Positions 27,388 through 36,163 of a stretch of DNA of 64,000 bases are shown here, piece after piece (the stretch's first letter is position 1; each line of letters begins with the position of its first letter). The notes beneath the pieces are model-generated. The model worked only from the letters and a program-made list of their open reading frames with translations. It ran no database searches and was not told the DNA's origin. Both the position numbers and the translations under genes were made by a program. This DNA comes from Haliovirga abyssi (GTDB lineage Bacteria; Fusobacteriota; Fusobacteriia; Fusobacteriales; Haliovirgaceae): the NCBI RefSeq assembly GCF_030295325.1, contig NZ_AP027059.1:992001-1056000 (forward strand). The letters run 5' to 3'.

Positions 27388-29382
27388 TTGAAGAAATTAA
27401 TTTTAATTTTAAATTTATTAATTTTAAGTATTGCATTTGGAGATAGTGGAACATTAATAAAAAATATAGAAATAACATCAAATAAAGAGGTTCCTAATGA
27501 AATAATTTTAAATAGTATGAAGCTAAAAAAAGGGATGGAATTTAAATCCAATGAAATGATAAATGATTATATTTCCATAAAAAATTTAGAATATATAAAA
27601 GATTTAGAAATATATCCTAAAGTGGAAGATAATGGTATAAATTTAATGATAAATGTAGTGGAAGTAGAAGGTGTAAAAAAATTATTAAAAGATAAAGGGA
27701 TTGTGCCAAATTCAGAAAGAGAAAAGATTGATAAAAATATGATTGTTCAGTCAATAGAAGTATTTGGAAATTCTAAAGTAAAGAAAAAAGATATAATAAA
27801 GGAAATACCATTTACAATTGGAAGTTATTTTTCAAAAACAAAAACTTTAGAGGGGAAAAATAAAATATTAGCTATGGGTTATTTCAGAGATGTTAGCCCA
27901 GAAGTATTAAAATATAAAGACGGAATATATATAAAATATAGAGTTTTAGAAAATCCAATATTAAAAGGTGTAAAAATAGAAGGAAATACATTAATTGGTA
28001 CAAAAGAGCTTTTAAGTAAATTCAATACAAAAATTGGAGATATATACAATATTAATATATTGAGAAAAGATATTGATAGTGTTACAAAATCTTATGTTGA
28101 TAAAGGTTATTTTCTTGCTACAGTATATGATGTGGCATTAGACAATGATTTTAATTTAAATATAAAGGTTTCAGAAGGAATATTAAAAGATATAAAATAT
28201 GAAAAAATAATAGAAAAAACAAAAGATAATGCAGTAAGTATGTCAAAAGAATTAAAAACTAAAAAATATATTTTAGATAGAGAAGTTTCACTAGAAAAAG
28301 GGAAGCCAATGGAGATTGCTAAATACAAAGAAAGTGTAAAAAATATATTTAGATTGGGATTTTTTAAAGATATTAAACCTGACTTTATAAGAGATAAAAA
28401 TGATCCAAGATATATAACATTGGTATTGCATTTAAATGAAAATAGAAGTGGTTCTATTCAAGGAGGAGTTTCATATGGAAATTCTATAGGATTAACTGGT
28501 AATATTAGTGTACAAGATAATAATTTTATGGGAAAATCACAAAATTTAAATTTGAAATTTGAGGTATCTTCAAAAAATAAAAAGTTATACGAACTTAGTT
28601 TTTATGATCCTTGGATAAAGGGCAGCAATCATCTATCTTTTGGTTCGGGACTATATAGAACAGAAGTTCAGAATTCGGAAAAATCAGATTTAGATTCAGT
28701 GTATACAAATAAAAATGGAATTAGATTTTCAATAGGAAAAGGATTAACAAATAGAATTAGATTAAGTATAGGTACAAAACTAGAAGAAGTAACAGAATAT
28801 AATGGATCACATGAGGAAATAGATAAATATTCTCTCTTGACATTATACCCTACAATATATTATGATAATAGAGATAATTATTTGGATCCTAAATCAGGAG
28901 AATATGCAAAATTTAGTACTACTTATGGAAAAGTATTTGGAAGAACAAATTATTATTTAATGGATTCAGAGTTTAGAAAATATCATAAATTTTTAACAGA
29001 TAAAAATCATATGGCGTATAGAGTGTTATGGGGATATGCCAGCGAAGAAACACCTAAGTCACAAATATATGCTGTTGGTGGTGGTAACAGCTTAAGAGGA
29101 TATACAAGTTATGATTATGAAGGTAATTTTGAATTAGTATTAAACATAGAAAATAGGTATCAAATTGATGATAATGTTCAAGGTGTCATATTTTATGATG
29201 TAGGAAGAACTTGGACACTATTCAAAGATTTTAGTGGATTAAAAGATATAAAAATGGGATATGGAATAGGTCTTAGAGTAAAAACTCCATTAGGGCCATT
29301 AAGATTTGATTATGGATGGCCGATAAATGATAAAGATAAGAGTGGTGGTAAGTTTTATTTTAATATAGGGCAATTATTTTAG
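27388..29382 (+). CDS. bamA: Outer membrane protein assembly factor BamA (Omp85)
   Basis: BamA inserts beta-barrel proteins into the outer membrane. A signal peptide covers about residues 1-18. POTRA domains follow, e.g. QSIEVFGNSKVKKKDIIKEIPF near 115 and GVKIEGNTLIGTKELLSKFN near 195. The Omp85 barrel begins near 350 with GSIQGGVSYGNSIGLTGNI, the YAVGGGNSLRGY loop (family VRGY/F motif) is near 555, and the chain ends FNIGQLF with the terminal Phe. At 664 residues it has fewer POTRAs or a shorter barrel than E. coli BamA. Start TTG at good distance from GGAGG. It is followed by skp and lpxD as in many diderms. Confidence 0.95.
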   Translation: MKKLILILNLLILSIAFGDSGTLIKNIEITSNKEVPNEIILNSMKLKKGMEFKSNEMINDYISIKNLEYIKDLEIYPKVEDNGINLMINVVEVEGVKKLLKDKGIVPNSEREKIDKNMIVQSIEVFGNSKVKKKDIIKEIPFTIGSYFSKTKTLEGKNKILAMGYFRDVSPEVLKYKDGIYIKYRVLENPILKGVKIEGNTLIGTKELLSKFNTKIGDIYNINILRKDIDSVTKSYVDKGYFLATVYDVALDNDFNLNIKVSEGILKDIKYEKIIEKTKDNAVSMSKELKTKKYILDREVSLEKGKPMEIAKYKESVKNIFRLGFFKDIKPDFIRDKNDPRYITLVLHLNENRSGSIQGGVSYGNSIGLTGNISVQDNNFMGKSQNLNLKFEVSSKNKKLYELSFYDPWIKGSNHLSFGSGLYRTEVQNSEKSDLDSVYTNKNGIRFSIGKGLTNRIRLSIGTKLEEVTEYNGSHEEIDKYSLLTLYPTIYYDNRDNYLDPKSGEYAKFSTTYGKVFGRTNYYLMDSEFRKYHKFLTDKNHMAYRVLWGYASEETPKSQIYAVGGGNSLRGYTSYDYEGNFELVLNIENRYQIDDNVQGVIFYDVGRTWTLFKDFSGLKDIKMGYGIGLRVKTPLGPLRFDYGWPINDKDKSGGKFYFNIGQLF

Positions 29383-29420
29383 GTTATTAGAAATAAAAAA
29401 TATTGGGAGGAGAAAAAAAT

Positions 29421-29915
29421 ATGAAAAAAATAGCAGTAGTTATATCATCATTATTAATAAGTGCATCAATATTTGCAGGAGGATTAGGTAAGGTAGATAC
29501 TCAAAAAGTTCTATCTAAATATCCAGAGACACAAAGAACACAACAATTTTTACAATCTCAAAAAGAAAAAATGCAAAAAGATTTAGATGCAGGAAAAGAA
29601 AAAGTCGCAAATTATCAAAAAGAACTAGAACAAAAAGGGGATAAAGCTACAAAAGAAGAGAAAGATAAATTAGATAAAATGAAATCAGAATTTGCAAAAA
29701 ATTATAAAGGAATGCAAAGTAGTTTAGACCAATTACAATATACAATGTATGAAAAATTAAAATCAGATATAAATTTAGCAATAAAACAAGTTGCTAAAAA
29801 AGATCAATTAGATGCGATATTTGATAGTGCTGTTGTATATTATGGAGCAACAGATGTAACAGACGATGTAATAAAATTTTTATCAGGAGTTGAAAAAATA
29901 GATTTAAGTAAGTAG
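29421..29915 (+). CDS. skp: OmpH/Skp-family periplasmic chaperone
   Basis: Skp-type proteins hold unfolded outer membrane proteins on the way to BamA. A signal peptide ends near residue 19 (SIFAGG). The mature part begins [16 protein letters not shown], the normal OmpH start, followed by a charged coiled coil (about 40-110) and a C-terminal [22 protein letters not shown] segment. I use the ATG at 29421; the in-frame TTG at 29403 is upstream of the GGGAGGAG ribosome binding site. It lies between bamA and lpxD. Confidence 0.93.
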   Translation: MKKIAVVISSLLISASIFAGGLGKVDTQKVLSKYPETQRTQQFLQSQKEKMQKDLDAGKEKVANYQKELEQKGDKATKEEKDKLDKMKSEFAKNYKGMQSSLDQLQYTMYEKLKSDINLAIKQVAKKDQLDAIFDSAVVYYGATDVTDDVIKFLSGVEKIDLSK

Positions 29916-29923
29916 GAGGAAAT

Positions 29924-30931
29924 ATGTACTCAGTAGAAGAAATTGCAAAATTAATTGATGGGAAAATTATTGGAGATAAAAATTTTAAAGTAGAAGGATT
30001 AGCTCCATTTTATGAATCAAAAGAGAATAAAATTACATTTGCTTTAGATGAAAAATTTTTAAAAAATTTAAACAAGACTTTATCAAAAGCAATTATAATA
30101 CCAGAAGGAATTATTACAGAATTTGATAATAACAAAATATATATATTGGTAGATAAAAGCCCAAAAGAAAAGTTAATGAAAATATTGAAATTTTTTAAAA
30201 AAGAACAAAAAGAGATAGAAAAAAATATAGAAGAAGATTTAAATATATACGTAAATGTAAAAATTTCTCCAAATTGTTATATTGGTCATAATGTTAAAAT
30301 AGGAGAAAACAGTATAATATATCCTAATGTAACAATATTAGAAGGAGTAACTATAGGAAAAAATAGCATAATATATCCTAATGTAACAATAAGAGAATTC
30401 TGTAAAATAGGTGATAATGTAATTATTCAACCAGGAGCAGTTATTGGTTCTGATGGATTTGGATATATTCCATTGAATGGAATGCATCAAAAATTAGAAC
30501 AAATAGGGAGTGTCATAATAGAAGATAATGTGGAAATAGGTTCAAATACAACAATTGATAGAGGAGCTATTGGAGATACAATTATAAAAAAAGGGACAAA
30601 AATTGATAATTTAGTTCATATTGCACATAATGATAAAATAGGAGAAAATTGTCTTATAATAGCTCAAGTTGGGATATCTGGAAGTGTTGAAGTTGGAGAT
30701 AATACAATTTTAGCAGGACAAACAGGAGTTGCAGGACATTTAAAAATAGGTAGTAATGTTGTAATAGCTGCAAAATCTGGAGTAACAAATAATGTTCCAG
30801 ATAACTCAAGAATGGCAGGATTTCCATTAAGAGCTCATAAAGATGATTTACGAGTAAAAGTGGCAATGGGAAAAGTACCTTCTTTGATAAAACAAATTAA
30901 GAAATTGGAAAAAAAATTGGAGGAAAAATAA
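29924..30931 (+). CDS. lpxD: UDP-3-O-acylglucosamine N-acyltransferase LpxD
   Basis: LpxD adds the N-linked hydroxyacyl chain in lipid A synthesis. The N-terminal uridine-binding domain (about 1-95) has the typical [19 protein letters not shown] segment. A long left-handed beta helix of hexapeptide repeats follows ([13 protein letters not shown] and so on), with the VHIAHND segment containing the catalytic histidine near residue 233. A C-terminal helix ends the protein. The length is 335 residues. It starts eight bases after skp and ends two bases before the next gene. Confidence 0.96.
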   Translation: MYSVEEIAKLIDGKIIGDKNFKVEGLAPFYESKENKITFALDEKFLKNLNKTLSKAIIIPEGIITEFDNNKIYILVDKSPKEKLMKILKFFKKEQKEIEKNIEEDLNIYVNVKISPNCYIGHNVKIGENSIIYPNVTILEGVTIGKNSIIYPNVTIREFCKIGDNVIIQPGAVIGSDGFGYIPLNGMHQKLEQIGSVIIEDNVEIGSNTTIDRGAIGDTIIKKGTKIDNLVHIAHNDKIGENCLIIAQVGISGSVEVGDNTILAGQTGVAGHLKIGSNVVIAAKSGVTNNVPDNSRMAGFPLRAHKDDLRVKVAMGKVPSLIKQIKKLEKKLEEK

Positions 30932-30932
30932 A

Positions 30933-31613
30933 GTGAAAAAAAAATATTTTATTTTAATAATGTTTTTAGTTATATCGATAGTTGCTTTAAGTAAACCAGC
31001 AAGTAAAGGGTTTACGGGGTTAATTGATTTTCCAACTGCATATAATTTAAGAATAAGCAATTATTCAGTAACTGGGTTAATAGATCATCTTGAGGGAAAC
31101 AGTAAATTTGGCATTATGTTAGAAGGTGGATTTATTCCTCAAATTGAAGCGGGAATAAAATTATCAAGTGAAGACAAATTAATAAATCAAAAATTATTAA
31201 AAGCTAATTTTAAATTTCAATTTGTACAAGAAGCAGATAATCCTGCAATGGCAATAGGGTTTGTAGAAGATGAAGATGTGGTTTATGGTTATTTAGTTGC
31301 GTCAAAATCGATAAGAAAATTATTAAATAAAAAAATATTTTTAGATACTTCAGTAGGATTAAAATATAATGAAAATTCAGAAGCAAGTTTTTTTGTAGGG
31401 TTAGGATTTCCAATCTTTCAAAAGATAAAACTATTATCAGAGGTATATTCATATAATAGTGAAAATAAATTGGGAGAAAAAGAAAAAAAAATCAGTTATA
31501 ATATAGGTGGAGAATTTTATACAACTTCAAATGTTTCTACAAAAGTTTTTTGGAGAGAAATTGATGATAGTGTTGGAATTTCAATAAGTTATACAGGAAT
31601 ATATGACAGATAA
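30933..31613 (+). CDS. Exported YjbH-like outer membrane protein, function unknown
   Basis: A signal peptide (about 1-20) is followed by GFTGLIDFPTAYNL, which resembles the start of YjbH/GfcD-type outer membrane proteins. The rest is alternating beta strands (FGIMLEGGFIPQIEAGIKL, ASFFVGLGFPIF) and suggests a small barrel of 8-12 strands. It starts with GTG two bases after lpxD, behind GGAGG inside the lpxD end. The position suggests an outer membrane role; no enzyme motif is visible and the YjbH link rests on one short motif. Confidence 0.7.
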   Translation: MKKKYFILIMFLVISIVALSKPASKGFTGLIDFPTAYNLRISNYSVTGLIDHLEGNSKFGIMLEGGFIPQIEAGIKLSSEDKLINQKLLKANFKFQFVQEADNPAMAIGFVEDEDVVYGYLVASKSIRKLLNKKIFLDTSVGLKYNENSEASFFVGLGFPIFQKIKLLSEVYSYNSENKLGEKEKKISYNIGGEFYTTSNVSTKVFWREIDDSVGISISYTGIYDR

Positions 31614-31678
31614 TTTATAGTTTTAAATATAAATTTTGAATATATTATTTTTTGCTATTCCTAAAGAGGGTGAGAAAA

Positions 31679-31858
31679 ATGGAATTAGAAGAATGGAATA
31701 ATCTTCAATGTCAGTTATTTAAAGAATGCAATTTAAATGTAAAAAATATTGTAGAGGTTTATAGAGTTGCCTCTAAGATTGCACATTTAAGAGAATTAGA
31801 GGATTTTGAACTAGCACTAGGTTATGCTAAAGATATTTTAATGAAAGAAGTAGGATGA
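31679..31858 (+). CDS. Small 59-residue hypothetical protein
   Basis: The protein is MELEEWNNLQ...KEVG, mostly helical and charged with two cysteines. GAGGGTGAG lies just ahead of the ATG, and a good terminator follows 43 bases after the stop, so it looks like a real last gene of the long plus-strand run. I do not recognise the family. Confidence 0.6.
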   Translation: MELEEWNNLQCQLFKECNLNVKNIVEVYRVASKIAHLRELEDFELALGYAKDILMKEVG

Positions 31859-31901
31859 AAATATCAAAAGAATATATTATAATTTGATTTTGATCTATAA
31901 A

Positions 31902-31939
31902 AATGAAAGGGAATTTTATAAAATTTTCCTTTCATTTTT
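31902..31939 (+). terminator. Terminator ending the ktrB-lpxD gene run
   Basis: The arms AATGAAAGG and CCTTTCATT, with additional AATTTTATAAAATT pairing inside, lead into a T-tract. It is the first convincing terminator after position 11866. Confidence 0.85.
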
Positions 31940-31944
31940 ATATT

Positions 31945-32057
31945 GAGGAACGGCTTAAAAATAACCTTTAGTTAAAGAAGCTTACTTTTTAAACGTTCTT
32001 GAGGAACGGCTTAAAAATAATCTTTTTATTAAAGAAACTTATTTTTTAAACGTTTTC
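31945..32057. repeat. Two tandem copies of a 56 bp palindromic repeat
   Basis: Copy 1 is 31945-32000 and copy 2 is 32001-32057. Both begin GAGGAACGGCTTAAAAATAA and end in TTTTTAAACGTT, so each unit is itself an imperfect inverted repeat (GAACG...CGTTC) able to form a hairpin. They fill the gap between the terminator and the lpxL-like gene. A third copy lies at 61277-61342. Confidence 0.8.
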
Positions 32058-32092
32058 ATATGATATACTACAAAAGTTTTTTGGAGGAAAAT

Positions 32093-32950
32093 TTGAAAAA
32101 AGAAATTAAATACAGATTTGAAGTATCCTTATATTATATAATAAAATTTTTTATATTATTATTTCCAATGAAAATTAGATATAAAATTGCTGAATTTTTT
32201 GGAGTAATAATTTATAAATTATTAAAAATAAGGAAAAGGGTTACATTAAAAAATTTAGAAATAGCTTTCCCAGAAGCAGATAATATTACAATAGAAAAAA
32301 TAGCGTTAGAGTCCTATAAAAATATTTCTAAAACATTTTTTGAACTATTGTGGTTAGATGAAATAAAAACCAAACTTGTAGGGAGAGAAAAATTAGATGT
32401 AGAATTAAAAAAAGGGAAAGGAGTAATTTTATTATCTTTACATATTGACAATTGGGAGATATTAGGGCAAGAATTAGGTAAAAGTGGATATAATGTTTAT
32501 GGGGTGGCAAAATCACAAAGTAATAAAATTTTAGATGAAATAATAAATAATATAAGGACAAAACATGGTGCAAAGGTTATTTTTAAAGGGCGAAATTCTT
32601 CTAGATTATTAATAAAAGCTTTAAGAGAAAATGCAATATTAGGATTAATATCAGATCAATATACTAACGATAGTGAAGTTATATTTTTTAATAAAAAAAC
32701 AAAAGCTCCAACTGGAGCGGCAGTTTTAGCATTGAAATTTGATGTCCCTGTTTTTTTAGCATATACAGTTAGAGAAAAAGATAATACACATATATTTTAT
32801 TTTGAAAAAAAAATAGATTTACAAAAAACAGGAGATGATAAACAAGATATAAAAACTAATACTCAAATATGTACAAGTGAAATAGAAAAAGTAATAAGAA
32901 AATATCCAGAACAGTGGTTTTGGCAACACGATAGATGGAGGATAAAATGA
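32093..32950 (+). CDS. Lipid A acyltransferase (LpxL/HtrB family)
   Basis: The family adds secondary acyl chains to Kdo-lipid A at the inner membrane. Motifs: LLSLHIDNWEILG with the H(x4)D/E-type catalytic signature, the KGRNSSRLLIKALRENAILGLISDQ stretch (R and D as in LpxL), APTGAAVLALKFDVPVFLAYTVR and the terminal PEQWFWQHDRWR, diagnostic of the family. I chose TTG at 32093 because GGAGG lies six bases before it; an upstream in-frame ATG at 32060 has no such site and abuts the repeat. kdsB overlaps its stop by four bases. Confidence 0.9.
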   Translation: MKKEIKYRFEVSLYYIIKFFILLFPMKIRYKIAEFFGVIIYKLLKIRKRVTLKNLEIAFPEADNITIEKIALESYKNISKTFFELLWLDEIKTKLVGREKLDVELKKGKGVILLSLHIDNWEILGQELGKSGYNVYGVAKSQSNKILDEIINNIRTKHGAKVIFKGRNSSRLLIKALRENAILGLISDQYTNDSEVIFFNKKTKAPTGAAVLALKFDVPVFLAYTVREKDNTHIFYFEKKIDLQKTGDDKQDIKTNTQICTSEIEKVIRKYPEQWFWQHDRWRIK

Positions 32951-33684
32951 AAATATTAGGAGTTATTCCTGCTAGATATGGTTCTAGCAGATTTGAAGGG
33001 AAGCCATTAGCATTAATTAATGGAAAAACAATGATAGAATGGGTTTATAAAAGGGCGTTGAAATCAAATGTAGATAAACTAATTGTGGCTACTGATGATA
33101 TGAGGATTTATGATAAAGTTAAAGAATTTGGCGGAGATGTTATGATGACTTCTAATTCTCACAAAACAGGCACAGATAGGATAATAGAAGTAGCAAAAGA
33201 ATGGAATGAGTATGATGTTATAATAAATATCCAAGGTGATGAACCATTAATTGAAGTAGAGATGATTAATCAATTGATTGTTCCATTTGTAGAAAATTCT
33301 AAATTAAAAATGGCTACTTTAAAGCATGAAATATCGAATAAAAATAATATTGTTAATCCAAATATTGTAAAAGTAATTACTGATAAAAATGGATATGCTC
33401 TATATTTTAGCAGAACTCCAATACCATATAATAGAGACAAAAAAGATGCAAAATATTATAGACATATTGGAATTTATGGATATAATAGACAATTTTTATT
33501 AAATTATAACAATTTAGAAAAAAGTGTGTTAGAGGAAATGGAATCTTTAGAACAATTAAGAGCATTGGAAAATGGATATAAAATTAAAGTTGAAACTACA
33601 AATTTTGATGTACGAGGAGTAGATACTCCTGAAGATTTGCATGAAGTTGAAAGAATAATAAAAATAAAAGGAATTAAAATATAA
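32947..33684 (+). CDS. kdsB: 3-deoxy-manno-octulosonate cytidylyltransferase KdsB
   Basis: KdsB activates Kdo as CMP-Kdo for attachment to lipid A. The nucleotide loop PARYGSSRFEGKPLA begins near residue 8, followed by VATDDMRI, NIQGDEPLI and the YFSRTPIPYNRD stretch. The C-terminal EQLRALENGYKIKV segment is normal. I use the ATG at 32947 (GGAGG upstream) rather than the in-frame ATG at 32935, which overlaps that site. It sits directly behind the lipid A acyltransferase. Confidence 0.96.
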   Translation: MKILGVIPARYGSSRFEGKPLALINGKTMIEWVYKRALKSNVDKLIVATDDMRIYDKVKEFGGDVMMTSNSHKTGTDRIIEVAKEWNEYDVIINIQGDEPLIEVEMINQLIVPFVENSKLKMATLKHEISNKNNIVNPNIVKVITDKNGYALYFSRTPIPYNRDKKDAKYYRHIGIYGYNRQFLLNYNNLEKSVLEEMESLEQLRALENGYKIKVETTNFDVRGVDTPEDLHEVERIIKIKGIKI

Positions 33685-33693
33685 GGAGGAGTA

Positions 33694-34818
33694 ATGAAAC
33701 TTACAGAAAAATTAATCAGGGATACTAAAAATATAGAGACACCAGCATTAATTATGGATTTGGATATAATAGAAAATAATTATAAGTCATTAGTAAAAAA
33801 TATTGATAATTCACAAATATTTTTTGCAGTAAAGGCTAATTCTCACCCTAAGATTGTGGAAAGATTAGTTAGATTAGGCTCTTCATTTGATGTAGCCTCT
33901 ATAGGTGAATTAGATTTAGTTTTGTCGAAAAATGCTGATGTGAAAAAAATAAGTTTTGGTAATACAATAAAAAAATCTAAACATATAAAATATGCTTATG
34001 AAAAAGGAGTTAGAATATTTGTAGCAGATGAGTTTTTAGAAATAGATAAAATAGCAATTAATGCTCCTAATTCGAAGTTATTTGTAAGAATGCAAATGTC
34101 AGATTCTGATAGTGATTGGCCTTTGACAAAAAAATTTGGAACAAATATAGAAAAAGCAAAACAACTACTTATATATGCAAAAGAAAAAGGAGTTATTCCA
34201 TATGGAATATCATTTCATGTAGGGTCACAATGTTATGATAAATATATATGGAAGACAGCACTTTTGAAAACAAAAGATATATTTGATGAATTGAGGGAAG
34301 AAGGGATAAATTTAAAATTTATAAATACTGGTGGAGGTATGCCAATAAAACATATTAGAGAAATTCCTACAATTGAAGAGATTAGTGATGTAATTAATGA
34401 TACTATAAAAACATCTTTTGAGGAATATAAAGATTTAATTGTAGCTGTGGAACCTGGAAGGTCAATGGTTGGTAATGCGGGGATTTTAATTTCAGAAGTA
34501 ATATTAAGATCAGAAAAAGAAAAAAATGAATGGCTTTATATTGATAGTGGAGTTTTTCACGGTTTAATGGAAACATCACAGGGATTCAAATATGAAATTA
34601 TAGTCCCAAATAGAGCAGGAGAACTTTGTAATTATACATTATCAGGTCCAACTTGTGATAGCGTAGATACAATGTATGAAAATATTCAGTTACCAGATGA
34701 TATTGAAATAGGAGATAGGGTATATTTTATAAATGCAGGAGCATATACTACTGGATATGCTAGTAATTTTAATGGAATAGAACCACCAAAAATTTATTTT
34801 TTAGATGAAATTTTATAA
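33694..34818 (+). CDS. Fold-III PLP decarboxylase, ornithine decarboxylase type
   Basis: Alanine-racemase-fold decarboxylases act on ornithine, lysine, diaminopimelate or carboxynorspermidine. The Schiff-base lysine is K47 in FFAVKANSHP. HVGSQC, NTGGGMP and AVEPGRSMVG are the phosphate-binding segments, and the catalytic Cys-Asp pair is C321-D322 in SGPTCDSVD. The short 374-residue length and GPTCDS motif favour ornithine (or ornithine/lysine) decarboxylase over DAP decarboxylase. The product would be putrescine for polyamine synthesis. It follows kdsB by nine bases and is closed by a terminator. Confidence 0.88.
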   Translation: MKLTEKLIRDTKNIETPALIMDLDIIENNYKSLVKNIDNSQIFFAVKANSHPKIVERLVRLGSSFDVASIGELDLVLSKNADVKKISFGNTIKKSKHIKYAYEKGVRIFVADEFLEIDKIAINAPNSKLFVRMQMSDSDSDWPLTKKFGTNIEKAKQLLIYAKEKGVIPYGISFHVGSQCYDKYIWKTALLKTKDIFDELREEGINLKFINTGGGMPIKHIREIPTIEEISDVINDTIKTSFEEYKDLIVAVEPGRSMVGNAGILISEVILRSEKEKNEWLYIDSGVFHGLMETSQGFKYEIIVPNRAGELCNYTLSGPTCDSVDTMYENIQLPDDIEIGDRVYFINAGAYTTGYASNFNGIEPPKIYFLDEIL

Positions 34819-34826
34819 ATAACAGG

Positions 34827-34858
34827 AGAGGCTTTGATAAAAAGCCTCTTTGTTTTTT
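34827..34858 (+). terminator. Terminator after the ornithine-decarboxylase-type gene
   Basis: AGAGGCTTT and AAAGCCTCT form the stem, followed by TGTTTTTT. Confidence 0.9.
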
Positions 34859-34995
34859 ATTAGGAAAGTATAAATTTATGCAGAAAATAAGCTACGCCGT
34901 TTTTTTGAAATATGCAATTTTTCAAAGCGAAATTTTTCAGAAACCAAAAATTTTGAAAAACATTTATACTTTACATTATGAAGCGTAGCTTATTT
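34859..34995. repeat. Intergenic element with two interleaved inverted repeats
   Basis: AAAGTATAAAT (34865-34875) is complementary to ATTTATACTTT (34962-34972), and AATAAGCTACGC (34886-34897) to GCGTAGCTTATT (34983-34994). The pairs are interleaved rather than nested, so only one stem, or a pseudoknot, can form. The second stem is followed by a T-tract. The left end recurs at about 4836-4875. No ORF is inside. This element, the terminator before it and the promoter after it account for most of the 34819-35174 gap. Confidence 0.7.
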
Positions 34996-35045
34996 TTTTA
35001 TTTTATAAATAATTACTATTTTCGAAAAAAATAATAAAATAATGT

Positions 35046-35074
35046 TTGACATATGAAAAAAAATAGAGTAATAT
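35046..35074 (+). promoter_or_regulatory. Promoter for the LysM-acid phosphatase gene
   Basis: A perfect TTGACA at 35046-35051 is 17 bases from TAATAT at 35069-35074. This leaves a leader of roughly 90 bases before the start codon, with an extra GGAGGTGAGG stretch at about 35093 that could serve a short leader ORF. Confidence 0.6.
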
Positions 35075-35174
35075 TTTTATATAGCGAACAGTTGGAGGTG
35101 AGGCTAAAATTATTTTTTAAAAATTTTAAAAAAAGTTTTAGAAAAACAGAATTTTATTAAAAGGAGGGGTAGTT

Positions 35175-36110
35175 GTGAAAAAGATTGGCAGTTTTATTGC
35201 AGGAATACTTTTATCAGCAACAGTTTTTGCGGGAACATCAGAGTATGTAGTTCAAAGGGGTGACACTTTATCGAAAATTGCAAATAAGAACAAAATTAGC
35301 GTTCAAAAAATTATGCAATTTAATAATTTGAAAAATATGAATTTTATCAGAGAAGGTCAAAGACTGAAATTAATGCCTATGTATAGCCAAAAAAATTTAA
35401 ATGAACAAATGGTAATGGCAGCAAATTGGTATCAAACTTCAGGAGAGATGCAAGCATTATCATATCAAGCATTTAATATGGCCAAAATAATCTACTATGC
35501 AGATTTGACTTCTAACAAAGATAATGAACAAAAAAGAGCAGTAGTTGTAGATATAGATGAAACAGTTTTAAATAACAGTCCATATGATGCAGGATCTATT
35601 GAAACTAATAATTCATATCCAAAAGAATGGAATGATTGGGTTAAATCAGAGCAAGCAGTTCCATTACCTGGTGCAGTAGAATTTTTAAATTTTGTTGTAA
35701 AAAATAAAGGTGATGTTTATTATATATCGAATAGAAGTGTTAAGCTATTACAACCTACAATTAATAATTTAAAGAAATTTGGATTTCCAGAAGCAGACAA
35801 AGAGCATGTATTATTAAAAGGTAAAACTTCAAATAAAGAACCGAGAAGAGAACAGGTAGCTAAAAATCATAGAATTGTATTGTTAATGGGAGATAATCTT
35901 AATGATTTTTCATATGTATTTAGAGGAAAAACAATGTCAGAAAAAGCTGATTTAGTTGATAATTTAAAATCACAATTTGGAAATAAATTTGTATTGCTTC
36001 CAAATCCATTATATGGAGATTGGGAAGGAGATATTTATAAAGGAAATTGGGGAATGACACCAGAGCAAAAAAATAAAGCAAGAAAAGAACATTTAGTAAA
36101 ATGGGAATAA
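35175..36110 (+). CDS. Exported LysM plus class C acid phosphatase (e(P4)-type) protein
   Basis: A signal peptide (about 1-19, ATVFAG) is followed by one LysM domain (about 23-68: YVVQRGDTLSKIANKN...NFIREGQRLKL), which binds peptidoglycan. The rest (about 75-311) is a class C acid phosphatase of the HAD superfamily, like the H. influenzae e(P4) 5'-nucleotidase: VVVDIDETVLNNSP (catalytic DxDET), YYISNRS and LLMGDNLNDF. In that family the protein is normally a lipoprotein; here the lipobox is absent and LysM replaces the anchor. Likely role: release of nucleosides or phosphate from nucleotides in the periplasm. Start GTG after AAGGAGGGG. Confidence 0.9.
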   Translation: MKKIGSFIAGILLSATVFAGTSEYVVQRGDTLSKIANKNKISVQKIMQFNNLKNMNFIREGQRLKLMPMYSQKNLNEQMVMAANWYQTSGEMQALSYQAFNMAKIIYYADLTSNKDNEQKRAVVVDIDETVLNNSPYDAGSIETNNSYPKEWNDWVKSEQAVPLPGAVEFLNFVVKNKGDVYYISNRSVKLLQPTINNLKKFGFPEADKEHVLLKGKTSNKEPRREQVAKNHRIVLLMGDNLNDFSYVFRGKTMSEKADLVDNLKSQFGNKFVLLPNPLYGDWEGDIYKGNWGMTPEQKNKARKEHLVKWE

Positions 36111-36111
36111 C

Positions 36112-36163
36112 AAAATAAAGAAAAAGGTATCAGAAATTAATCTGATACCTTTTTCTTTATTTT
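36112..36163. terminator. Bidirectional terminator with a 23 bp perfect stem
   Basis: Positions 36112-36134 pair perfectly with 36141-36163 around the loop AATTAA; the GC core is GGTATCAGA / TCTGATACC. T-rich arms on both sides let it stop both convergent genes, and it includes the stop codon of the minus-strand gene. Confidence 0.92.
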
